Of a stretch of 16,011 nucleotides of DNA, positions 6,790 through 14,399 are shown in pieces. The stretch comes from Pseudarthrobacter sp. (lineage in GTDB: Bacteria > Actinomycetota > Actinomycetes > Actinomycetales > Micrococcaceae). The stretch is from positions 1 to 16,011 of the forward strand of contig JABFWC010000227.1 in assembly GCA_013362385.1 (NCBI GenBank). The letters run 5' to 3'. A model generated the notes under the pieces. The model was not told where the DNA came from and did no database searches. It saw only the letters and a program-made list of their open reading frames with translations. A program made the translations under genes and the position numbers. The number at the start of each line of letters is the position of its first letter. Position 1 is the first letter of the stretch.

Positions 6790-7124
6790 GCTTCCTCCTG
6801 CCGGGCGCGCTCGAGGCACGCCAGGATGGTGATGACGGACATTGCCACAATGCACGCCTTCCACGACCACATGGTCAGGTAGAACATTGCGGTGGACACG
6901 GCGGTAAGGGTGGCGAGGCCGAGGACGGGGACCAGCAACGCGCCGAGAGCACGGTCGGCCACGTGCAGGAGCCGTGCCAGCGCCTGCCCGGGGAGCAGGA
7001 CGAGGACGGCTGCCGTCGCCAGGGCCTGCACCGGCGTCGGCAGCCCGATGAGCGTCGCCACGGACAGCACGACGGCGGCAAGGCCTAGTGCGAGGGTCAG
7101 CTTGCTGACGCTGCCGCGGTTCAT
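6786..7124 (-). CDS. Small polytopic membrane protein of the glycan cassette
   Basis: Unrecognised 112-residue protein with about four hydrophobic segments: about 9-28, 33-54, 62-85 and 90-104. The second contains VLVLLPGQALARLL. This LPG-x-AL pattern resembles the start of some membrane glycan-polymerase or DUF1616-like proteins, but the resemblance is weak and from memory. The last residues are charged (LERARQEEA), probably cytoplasmic. The ATG at 7124 overlaps the stop of the 597-residue membrane protein as ATGA, and its own stop overlaps the next start. It is probably made in fixed ratio with both and may be a separate piece of a membrane transferase complex. Confidence 0.75.
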   Translation of the reverse strand: MNRGSVSKLTLALGLAAVVLSVATLIGLPTPVQALATAAVLVLLPGQALARLLHVADRALGALLVPVLGLATLTAVSTAMFYLTMWSWKACIVAMSVITILACLERARQEEA

Positions 7125-8914
7125 GGCGCTACCGCGAACGGTGCAAGACGGTAGGCGCGCGCGTCACGGTTGCTGAACACGAGCTGCACGGAATCCTGGG
7201 AGCGCAGCCACTGCTCGAACTCATCGAAGCCCTGCTCGCTGATGTCCCCCTGGAGCACCAGGCTTTCCTCTGACGAACGTGTCAGCAGCACCACGCCGCC
7301 TGCGGGGTTGTGGCGGGCATAGTCGTAGACGAGCGGCCCGCACGTCGCCGCGGACAAACCGGACTTACAGAGGTCATCGATCGTTCTATAGCGGTGGTCG
7401 AGGTAGCCCTGGTTGCGCCACGGCGTCGGGTGCGCTGCCGAGATGACCGCCGATCCTTCCGGGGCGAGCCGTTGCACCGACTGGACGGCGGCGACCTCGT
7501 TGTCGGTAAAGACGTCGTAACGGGCATTCCCGAACCGGCCTGTCACCGTCATCACCGCCAACAGGCAGCAACAGAGCGCAAGGGCCCCCGCTGCGAGGAA
7601 GGAGGGACGGGTGCCGACGTGTGCAGGGAGCAGGACCGAGGACGCCTGCATGGCGATGAAGGGCAGCGCGAACAGCGAGACGCGGATCAGCATCTCCCCG
7701 CCATACGACTGTGTGGGAAAGAGCAGCAGCGGGGTGACGGCGAGGAGTACCACCCTGATGTCCAGGCGCTTCTTGCGCCAGTCCCACACGGCACCTGCCA
7801 GGGCGAGCACCCACAGCACGAGGGTGAGGAGAATCCGCACCTGCACCACCAGCAGGTGGCCCGGGGTACCGTTGACCCGGTCGACGATGTTCGCCTGCGT
7901 CGCGGCCTGCAGCCCGGCGTCGGCGAGCGGCGGATGGCCGTCGAGGTAGGCGCTCGCGGGGTAGGCGAGCCAGAGCGCCAGCACGACGCCGGCAATGAGG
8001 GGCAGCCGGCTGGGCCACACGCGCCCACATAGGGTCAGCGCCGTGATGGCGATAAGCACCATGAATGGCGTCAGCTGGTGGCTGGCGCTGATGACGACGA
8101 CCAGCAGGAGCGTTACCACCAGTGCGCTCAGCCGGCGCCCCGGCTGTGCCTCGGCAGGTGTACGGCCCCGCCACCACGCAGCGAGCTCCACACGTTTGAA
8201 GCCGCGGAACTGCGGAACATGCGCGCCCAGCGGGCCGAGCACCAGCGCAACCACGACGAGGTAGAGGAAGAGTCCGAAGGCCTGGGGTGACAGGTAGTCC
8301 TGGTCCTGCCAGTTTCCGAGGCAGAAAATCCAGAGCACCAGCCAGCGCCGGCGCGGGTTGGTGGTCAGGTGCCGTGTCAGCACCCCGAGCGCCGTGAGCC
8401 ACAGCCCCATGTCCACCACGGGCGCCCATAGAGCCACGGTCACCGGATCCAGCCCGGTTGCCCGGTGCAGGGTCGCAAGGAGGGCGAAGAAACCCGGCCA
8501 GTTGAAGTAGGCGTCGATGTGCGGGTTGATGTCCTGGGTGCTTGCGAGGGCGTCGGCGATGCCGAGGTGGCGGAACGCAACCTCGCCCCGGGGCACGCCG
8601 GTAACGAAGATTGCCGTCCCGAACAGCATGAGCACGAGCACTGCGAGAAGCCATATCATCACCGGGCGGCTGGCAGGTCCGGCAGCATCCCCGCGCAGCG
8701 CTGCGACGAAGGCGACGTTCAGGAGGACGACACCCGCCCAGAACGGGTAGGGCAGCACGGCAACGAGCCCGAGGTCATTCTCAATGGGCACGGCCACTGT
8801 CGAGGCGGCCCAGGCGGCGAGCGCCAGCGCCGCGGCTCCTGCCAGCGCGCACAGAACGTCGCGGGACTTGATGCGCCCCTTGGTGCGGCTGGTCGCTTCG
8901 GCCACGCTGATCAT
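7121..8914 (-). CDS. Polytopic membrane protein, probable GT-C-type glycosyltransferase or polymerase
   Basis: 597 residues with about a dozen hydrophobic helices and a soluble C-terminal part of about 150 residues (from about RFGNARYDVFTDNE). A first extracytoplasmic loop after the early helices contains RHLGIADAL followed by INPHIDAYFNWPGFF. This loop position and acidic/aromatic content fit GT-C enzymes, which use polyprenyl-phosphate sugars outside the membrane. GNWQDQDYLSPQAFG and SYGGEMLIRVSLF are other conserved-looking loops. I cannot separate a GT-C transferase from a Wzy-like polymerase by eye. The ATG at 8914 is fixed by a TGATG overlap with the flippase stop and by GGAGG 4 bases upstream; the open frame continues to 9394 inside the flippase gene and is spurious. 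Its stop overlaps the next start. Confidence 0.85.
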   Translation of the reverse strand: MISVAEATSRTKGRIKSRDVLCALAGAAALALAAWAASTVAVPIENDLGLVAVLPYPFWAGVVLLNVAFVAALRGDAAGPASRPVMIWLLAVLVLMLFGTAIFVTGVPRGEVAFRHLGIADALASTQDINPHIDAYFNWPGFFALLATLHRATGLDPVTVALWAPVVDMGLWLTALGVLTRHLTTNPRRRWLVLWIFCLGNWQDQDYLSPQAFGLFLYLVVVALVLGPLGAHVPQFRGFKRVELAAWWRGRTPAEAQPGRRLSALVVTLLLVVVISASHQLTPFMVLIAITALTLCGRVWPSRLPLIAGVVLALWLAYPASAYLDGHPPLADAGLQAATQANIVDRVNGTPGHLLVVQVRILLTLVLWVLALAGAVWDWRKKRLDIRVVLLAVTPLLLFPTQSYGGEMLIRVSLFALPFIAMQASSVLLPAHVGTRPSFLAAGALALCCCLLAVMTVTGRFGNARYDVFTDNEVAAVQSVQRLAPEGSAVISAAHPTPWRNQGYLDHRYRTIDDLCKSGLSAATCGPLVYDYARHNPAGGVVLLTRSSEESLVLQGDISEQGFDEFEQWLRSQDSVQLVFSNRDARAYRLAPFAVAP

Positions 8915-10192
8915 CACGCCTCCACTTTGATCCGGCGGAGGACCGCAAGCAGCCGAAGACCGACCGCCGTGGCCCCGATGGTAAGCACCACGAGCCACGC
9001 GAGGGCCATGTTGGTGGCACCCCGCTCCGCGGCCAACAGGGCCGCGGTGCAGAGGGCGACTCCGAGCGTCACTCCTGCGGCGATGGGTTCCGCATAACGG
9101 CCGCGGGCCCGGCACACGGCGTTGTAGGCCTGCAGCACCGCGTAGGGCACCAGCCCGGCCGCCAGAAGCTGCAGGGCACCGGCGGATGAGTCGGCGTACC
9201 GATCGCCGAGCAGGGTGAGCAGCGGGCGGGCGAGCAGCACAAGGACGGCGGCGGCGAGGCCTCCGACGGCGAGCGACCACCGCAGGCTTGCCCACGTGGT
9301 CGATGCCAGGCGTTCCGGCTCGCGGACACCCTCGGAAAACTGGACGATCCCCATGAGCACCGGTGCCGTGTAGGCGGCCCACGCCATCATCCACGCCGGA
9401 TACCAGTAGGCAGCAGCCTCGGGAGCCACCGTATGGGCGAGCAGGAGCGGCAGCACCAGCCCGGGGGCGCGCTCCGTGAGGGTGAGGATCTGGTTCGGGA
9501 TGCCTACGGCCAGCACCGGGCGGTCGCGCATTGAGCGCAGGGACGGCCGCGGCCGGTAGCCCACCAGTCGCCGCAGCTGGCTGGCACCGATGACACAGGC
9601 TACGCCCGAGCCCAGGGCCCAGCAGGCCATCAGCACGTCGGCGGCCGCCCCGTGGGCCAGCCAGGCCACGAGCCCCGCGGCCGCGAGTGAAACCGCGCCG
9701 CCTACCGTGTACCTGGCCGTCGCGGTGGCGCCGCGTCCCAGGGCGACGAGGGCCTGGTCCAGCACGATGACCATCGTTCCCGTCACGGCAGCGACGAGGA
9801 ACGTCAGCCAGAACAGAACCGAGGCCGATGCCGTGTCAGGTGCCACGGCTGCCTGCAGTACCAGGTAGCCGCCGCCCAGGACGGTGCCTGCTATCCCCAC
9901 CGTAGCGAAGGCCGCGTCGAGCACCCGTGCGGGCGGTTCGCCGCGCCCGACCGAGACGATTACTGCGGAGCCGGCGCCCAGCACCGCGAGCTGCGTGCAG
10001 ATCATGACGGCGGACACCGCGGCGGTAGTGAGCCCAACTTCCCGGTCGGACGTCGCGCGTGCCGCCACGATCCAGAAGGCGAAACCGGCCCCCCGTCTGG
10101 GCGGCCTTGGCCAAGACCAGGCCGAGTGAGCTGCGCAGGGCGCTGTGCCGGACGCCCGAGGGGTCCGTCACAGGGGTCCCGCGCACGGCCAT
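8914..10192 (-). CDS. Polysaccharide/lipid-linked oligosaccharide flippase, apparent frameshift near the N-terminus
   Basis: Integral membrane exporter of the MOP superfamily (Wzx/oligosaccharide flippase type), expected to move a lipid-linked glycan across the membrane. The intact part (8914-10068) gives 384 residues with about ten or more helices. The natural start lies earlier: the ATG at 10192 overlaps the previous stop as TGATG and encodes MAVRGTPVTDPSGVRHSALR, then SSLGLVLAKAAQTG. At a run of six C (10089-10094) the frame shifts. With one C removed, the protein reads on as QTGAGFAFWIVAARATSDREV, a typical flippase first helix, for 425 residues in total. The surplus C could be a sequencing error or a real slip in a homopolymer. 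As the sequence stands, only a truncated protein from an internal start would be made. Confidence 0.87.
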
Positions 10193-11004
10193 CACGACGC
10201 GAGGCCCCTGGCCAGGCCGGAGTAGTTGTACCAGCAAAAGGCGAGGTAATACCTCAGCCAGCGGGGCTGGCCTGCGGCAAGGCTTAGGGCGCTGCCGCGG
10301 ACTGCCGCAGCGGCGGGCAGCAGGGCCAGCCTCGCGCCCCGCCAGCCGTGCTTGCGGATCATCCGGCCCAGCCCCGTTCCGTCCATGAGGAACTGGTCGA
10401 GCGCGAAGTTGAAGTCGTCGGCGGCGAAACGGTGTTCAACGAAGACCCGGCTTGATACCGCTGTTCGCAGTCCTGACTGCCGCATCCGCCAGCGCAGTTC
10501 GATGTCCTCGCCGGATTTGAACGAATCATCGAATCCCATGCCGAGCATCAGTTCCCGGTCCACGATTGTCGCCACCAGGCCGAACCAGTTCCTGCTTCGG
10601 CCTGTGCGGTGGTGGTGTGCCACTGCCTGCCCCCAGTAGCCCGGCCCGCCGACGCTCTCGAGGCCTGCCTGGAGGGCGTCGTAGTCGCCCTCCACCAGTT
10701 CAGTGAGCAGGTCGGCGACACCGTTGGGCCGGAACACGACGTCGGTGTCCACGAGCAGGACCCACGGGGTGTTGCTGCTGCGCACGCCGAGGGTGCGGGC
10801 CCATGGCAGGCCCCTGCCCTCGTCACTGAGGACGCGTGCACCGGCCGCGCGGGCGATGTCGACGGTGGCGTCGGTGGACAAGCCGTCCACGACGATGATC
10901 TCGGCGGCACCGGACTGGCGCAGGGCCTCGAGGCAGCGCGGGAGCATGCTCTCGGCATTGCGGGCCGGGACGACGGCGGTGACGTCGGCTGGGCTGGGTC
11001 CCAC
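10192..11004 (-). CDS. GT2 family glycosyltransferase
   Basis: 270-residue GT-A fold transferase, cytoplasmic face, probably adding a sugar to a lipid-linked acceptor. The N-terminal strand is TAVVPARNAESMLPRCLEAL (9-28), followed by EIIVVDGLSTDATVDIA (35-51). The metal-binding D-x-D is LLVDTDVVF (DTD at 86-88). The acceptor-side ED motif is SGEDIELRWRM (164-174). A hydrophobic C-terminal region (GARLALLPAAAAVRGSALSLAA) may bind the membrane. The start is GTG at 11004, 15 bases after the upstream stop, with a GAGG far upstream and no good ribosome-binding site, so it may depend on coupling. Its stop overlaps the flippase start, which places it in the same assembly step. The donor sugar cannot be predicted. 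Confidence 0.9.
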   Translation of the reverse strand: MGPSPADVTAVVPARNAESMLPRCLEALRQSGAAEIIVVDGLSTDATVDIARAAGARVLSDEGRGLPWARTLGVRSSNTPWVLLVDTDVVFRPNGVADLLTELVEGDYDALQAGLESVGGPGYWGQAVAHHHRTGRSRNWFGLVATIVDRELMLGMGFDDSFKSGEDIELRWRMRQSGLRTAVSSRVFVEHRFAADDFNFALDQFLMDGTGLGRMIRKHGWRGARLALLPAAAAVRGSALSLAAGQPRWLRYYLAFCWYNYSGLARGLAS

Positions 11005-11019
11005 GGTGTCCCGCCCGCC

Positions 11020-12110
11020 TCAGGCCTGCTGGTCCAGGACCGACGGCAGCAGCTGCTCCAGGTAGCGGACGATGTCGTCCGATGCCTCATCCGCCGTGTA
11101 CGCGGAGGGGACCTGCAGCAGGTGGCAGGGCCGGCCGTCGAGTGCCTTGCTGAGGACGATCCCCTTGGCTGTGAAGTGTTCACGCCAGGGGACGACCGAC
11201 GTTGCGGCCAGGCCGGTGACGACCCGCTGGGAGAAGCCCGCCATCTCGATGTGGAAGTTGCCGAGCATGCGGTCCACCATCCACTCGCTGGTCCGTTCGA
11301 CCAGCCGGAACCTGGCGCCTTCGTATCGCTCGACGTAGATGGCGGCTGCGAGCGGCGCCGAAGTAGTGACCTCCCGCCCCGGGAACGCCGTAGCCGGGGT
11401 GACCATGCGGTGTTCGGGTGACCACCGCCGGGAGAAATCCGCCAGGCGCGGATAACGGATGACGTAGGGGTGCACCAGGGTAGTGAGCCTGCTGACGCTG
11501 TTCGACAGCTGCGACGGGACGAGGGGTTTACGGACACCCGCGAACAGGTGCGGGTAGATCGCCCTGTGGTGGGGCTTGATGAACATGGGCTTGGCGTATC
11601 CGAGCAACGTGGCGTCCTCGGCGAGGAAGGCCCAGTCATCGCCCATGAAGGACCACCCGTGCCTGCGCATCAGCTTGGCGACGGTGCTCGTCTTCCCGGT
11701 TCCGCCGGCGGCCGGTAGCGCGATCGCATGGCCCCGGTACGCCATGGTGGCAGCGTGGATCATGCCGGCGCCCTTGGCTACCATGGCCGCATCGAGGACT
11801 GGGACCACGGAGGTGAGCAGCTCCCCCGGACCATGGATGCGCCACTGGTCCGTGTCCCGCACGATCTGCACCCTGTCGGCCTGGAAGCGCCGCTGTTCGC
11901 CGTGTAGGCCAGTTCATGTTCCACCAGGCCGGCATCCGGCATGGGTTCCGGCCGGTCGTCGACGACGATGTCGGCGGGCCGTTCGGTATCGGTGGCGAAG
12001 CATGCCAGCATGCTCTGGAGTTGGGCTGCGGCCGGCGCCTTCGCGTCGACGCGGATCATGACGCGGCCGTGGATGTCAAAGTGCGGTGCCTTGGTCTGCC
12101 GGGTGCGCAT
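11020..12110 (-). CDS. HPr-kinase/PEPCK-like P-loop protein, apparent frameshift
   Basis: Reconstructed 363-residue protein. The ATG at 12110 opens a first segment (MRTRQTKAPHFDIHGRVMIR and about 50 further residues, to VEHELAYT). At about 11899-11901 one base is missing. Restoring it (ACGGGCGAA) joins the segment to GEQRRFQADRVQIVRDTDQW and the rest of the protein. The second part has a P-loop, PAAGGTGKTS (about 133-142), after IHAATMAYRGHAIAL. GDDWAFL (about 157-163) matches the Asp pair after the P-loop in HPr kinase/phosphorylase and PEP carboxykinase-like domains. Similar HprK-related kinases occur in bacterial glycan and peptide-modification loci (HPr-rel-A type, from memory). No HPr or PqqD-like partner is visible here, so the target is unknown. 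As the sequence stands, a GTG at 11871 could start a 283-residue form that keeps the P-loop. Confidence 0.8.
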
Positions 12111-12215
12111 GGGTCGGTCCCCTGTCTGGGTGGTGTTGGTCGGTGGACTTTGCTGCTGGACGGTATCTCTCTGGTCAGCCGGGGCGTTGCGGCCGCGGGC
12201 GCCGGGCGGGCCCGT

Positions 12216-13211
12216 TCACTTCACTTCCCGCCAGGGACTGACTCCGGCCAGTACCGGCTGGTTCAAGGGGCGGCCGGGCACGCGGGCCAGCTGCCGTCCC
12301 CGAAGGTAGCCAGCCGACGTGCAGGCCACCACCGCCACCAACGAGGCAGCACGGCTGATTCCAGAGGGATCGCCACGGCTCCAGTCGGCTAGGCCCGTGA
12401 TGAAAGCCCGGGTCAGGATATTGCGGACGTAGCGGCGCTCCGGGCCCAGGGCCCGTTTGTGCCCAACGATGTGGCTGACCTGTGCCTTGGAGATCCCTTC
12501 GGACCACGACCTCGCGAGCATGTATCGGACGGTTCCCCTGTTTGCCGGGACATGGTGCCGCACCAGCGCCGCGGGTTCGTAGACGATGCGGGACCCGGGG
12601 GAACCCATCTTCGCCCGGATGCATATTTCGGTTTCCTCGCAGCCCAACGGGATGGCGCCGCGACGTCCCAGGGCGAGGTTGAAGCCGCCGACCTGCCGCA
12701 CGACGTCCAGCCGGAAGGACATGTTGGCACCGATCACGTTCCTGACCTCGGAGGCAACCCGTGGCAGGCCCCGGTGGCTGCAGCCGACGATCCAGTCGAG
12801 CTCCTCGGCGAAGTAGCCGGGCCGGGCCGCCTCCCACACAGGTTCCACCCGCCCGGCGACGGCCAGCACTTCGGGATCGTTGTAGAGGGCCATGATGCGT
12901 TCAAGCCAGTCCGGCGCCGCCGCGGCATCGTCAGCGAGGAAGGCGACTACGTCCGAGTCCTCCAGGCCTACGCCGGTGTTGCGGGCCCCGGAGAGCCCGC
13001 GCGGGCCGGTGTTCCTGACGATGGTGACGTCATCGACCGTCTCGGTCAGCAGGTCGAAGAGTTCCTCGTTGTGGTCAATGACCACCAGGACTTCCTTGGG
13101 AGGCAGAGTCTGGGCTCGGAGGGACTCGAGGACGTCCAGCAGCCAGCCCCAGCGTTCGGAGGTGTAGGCGCAGACGATGACAGTGACACTCGGCGAAGGA
13201 TCGGGGGCCAT
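12216..13211 (-). CDS. GT2 family glycosyltransferase (glucosyl-dolichyl-phosphate glucuronosyltransferase-like)
   Basis: 331-residue GT-A transferase. It begins SVTVIVCAYTSERWGWL (8-24), then VLVVIDHNEELFDLL (41-55) and VRNTGPRGLSGARNTGV (65-81), a combination typical of actinobacterial enzymes annotated as glucosyl-dolichyl-phosphate glucuronosyltransferase-like. The metal-binding motif is LADDA (92-96). The acceptor motif is GCEETEICIR (190-199). A hydrophobic stretch at about 288-305 may contact the membrane. The ATG at 13211 lies 1 base after the upstream stop, so the two are coupled. About 105 bases separate its stop from the next gene, the largest gap in the cassette. The exact donor and acceptor are not certain. 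Confidence 0.9.
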   Translation of the reverse strand: MAPDPSPSVTVIVCAYTSERWGWLLDVLESLRAQTLPPKEVLVVIDHNEELFDLLTETVDDVTIVRNTGPRGLSGARNTGVGLEDSDVVAFLADDAAAAPDWLERIMALYNDPEVLAVAGRVEPVWEAARPGYFAEELDWIVGCSHRGLPRVASEVRNVIGANMSFRLDVVRQVGGFNLALGRRGAIPLGCEETEICIRAKMGSPGSRIVYEPAALVRHHVPANRGTVRYMLARSWSEGISKAQVSHIVGHKRALGPERRYVRNILTRAFITGLADWSRGDPSGISRAASLVAVVACTSAGYLRGRQLARVPGRPLNQPVLAGVSPWREVK

Positions 13212-13212
13212 G

Positions 13213-14007
13213 TCAGGGACCGCTGATCACGGACAGGACGCTTGTGGGATCGGTGGGCGTACGCGGGAAGCTCACCTTGGCGTAGGCATACTTCACCCGC
13301 CGCAGCGCCTCCGGACGTGCCCCGGCAGTGGGCGCCTCCCAGAAGAAGAAGTCATGCGCCATCGTCTCCAGCACCCGCCAGCCGTCCCGGAAAGTCTGGA
13401 GGTTCGATGCACCGGAGATCCGGTCCAGTTCCAGGCTGGGAACCTCCGCGATGCGGAGGCCCGCCTTCGCGGCCCGGACGATCAGTTCCGTCTCGATCTC
13501 GAATCCGTCGGACTCGAGCTGCAGGACTTCCAGGCATTCCCTCCGGAAGGCGATGTAGCCGTAGCAAGGTCGGAGTAATTGCTGTGCAGGACCGTGTTGG
13601 CCAGGCCGGTCAGCGCCCGGTTCCCTGTCCGCCGGAGCCAGGTCAGGTCCTCGGACCCTCCACCCGTGACGTAGCGGGAACCTTTGACGAAGTCGTAATC
13701 ATGCTGGAGCGGGGAAACGAACCAGCCAATTTCCTGGGGGTCCATGCTGCCGTCGGCGTCCAGCATGACGATGATGTCGCCGGTTGCCGCGGCGAAACCT
13801 AAACGCAACGCGACACCTTTGCCCTTGCGCTGTTCGTCCACGACCACGATATCGCTGCGGATGGCGCGGGCCACCCCGACGGTATTGTCAATTGAACGGC
13901 CGTCGATAATCACGACCTCGTCGACGTATAACGGCATCCGCCGGAGGACCCAGGGTTTGTTTTGGGCTTCGTTCAGGGTAGGAATTACGACGCTTATGGA
14001 CGCTCAT
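13213..14007 (-). CDS. GT2 glycosyltransferase, dolichol-phosphate mannose/glucose synthase-like, two apparent frameshifts
   Basis: Reconstructed protein of about 264 residues that would transfer a sugar to polyprenyl phosphate on the cytoplasmic side. With one surplus base removed at 13998-13999 the start reads MSVISVVIPTLNEAQNK from the ATG at 14007. Then come VVIIDGRSIDNTVGVA, KGKGVALRLGF and the metal-binding MLDADGSMDP. At about 13565-13567 one base is missing: NYSDL continues as CYGYIAFRRECLEVL in the next frame. The C-terminal part, DGFEIETELIVRAAKAGLRI then EVPSLELDRISGASNL, is diagnostic of the Dpm1-like family. As the sequence stands, only an internal frame from the ATG at 13937 is open (to 13482), and it lacks the first nucleotide-binding strand. 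It is the first gene of the cassette, as expected for the enzyme that makes an activated lipid donor. Confidence 0.82.
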
Positions 14008-14399
14008 TGCGGCACCGCCGCGGGTTTGGAAATCGAAATTGGGGGCTGGGTGGAAATCGACAAAAGCCTCACCACTTCATGGCGCAATAAGGACGATTGC
14101 CATTGGGCGGCCCGCACCGTTGAGGGCACCCGTCGGCTCTGATCGGACCAGGTCTTTCCACGATCCCGGCCATCGATAGGCCGGCGCCTCAAGAGGGATG
14201 CAAACCCCCGACCAGTGGAGCTTTGAGATTCATGTCCGTGGCAAGAGCATACGAGCGGGCCGCCGGAACAGGCACCAGTAATGGGTACTCTGTTTTGATT
14301 TCGCCTAATACGTGGGGATTACGGTGCTCCATCGGCATCCCGGGTTAGGTACATTGGGGGAAATATCCCGTTTGGTGCCGTGGGTGGACAGGGGAGCAA
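14008..14399. other. Non-coding divergent spacer between the glycan cassette and the DUF2071 gene
   Basis: About 390 bases with no credible gene on either strand, and patches more AT-rich than the surroundings (around 14290-14310 and 14345-14370). It must hold the start signals of the minus-strand cassette and of the plus-strand DUF2071 gene. I find no clear -35/-10 pair for either; TATGCT on the minus strand (14251 down to 14246) is a possible -10 for the cassette without a matching -35. A 6-bp hairpin, CCGGCC/GGCCGG, lies at 14166-14171 and 14179-14184 around ATCGATA. If transcription starts near TATGCT, the cassette leader would exceed 200 bases. Confidence 0.5.

Noticed and set aside
6587..6850. 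N-terminal extension of the phosphoesterase frame
   Set aside because: Arg/Gly/Pro-rich translation overlaps two small membrane protein genes; the ATG at 6586 directly precedes the SDLHLG motif and overlaps the previous stop.
8915..9394. N-terminal extension of the 597-residue membrane protein
   Set aside because: It lies within the flippase gene and reads as Arg/Pro/Gly shadow sequence; the ATG at 8914 has GGAGG and a TGATG overlap.
14004..14192. 62-codon minus-strand frame in the spacer before the glycan cassette
   Set aside because: Arg/Ser/Pro-rich composition, no ribosome-binding site and no recognisable motif; too weak to call a gene.
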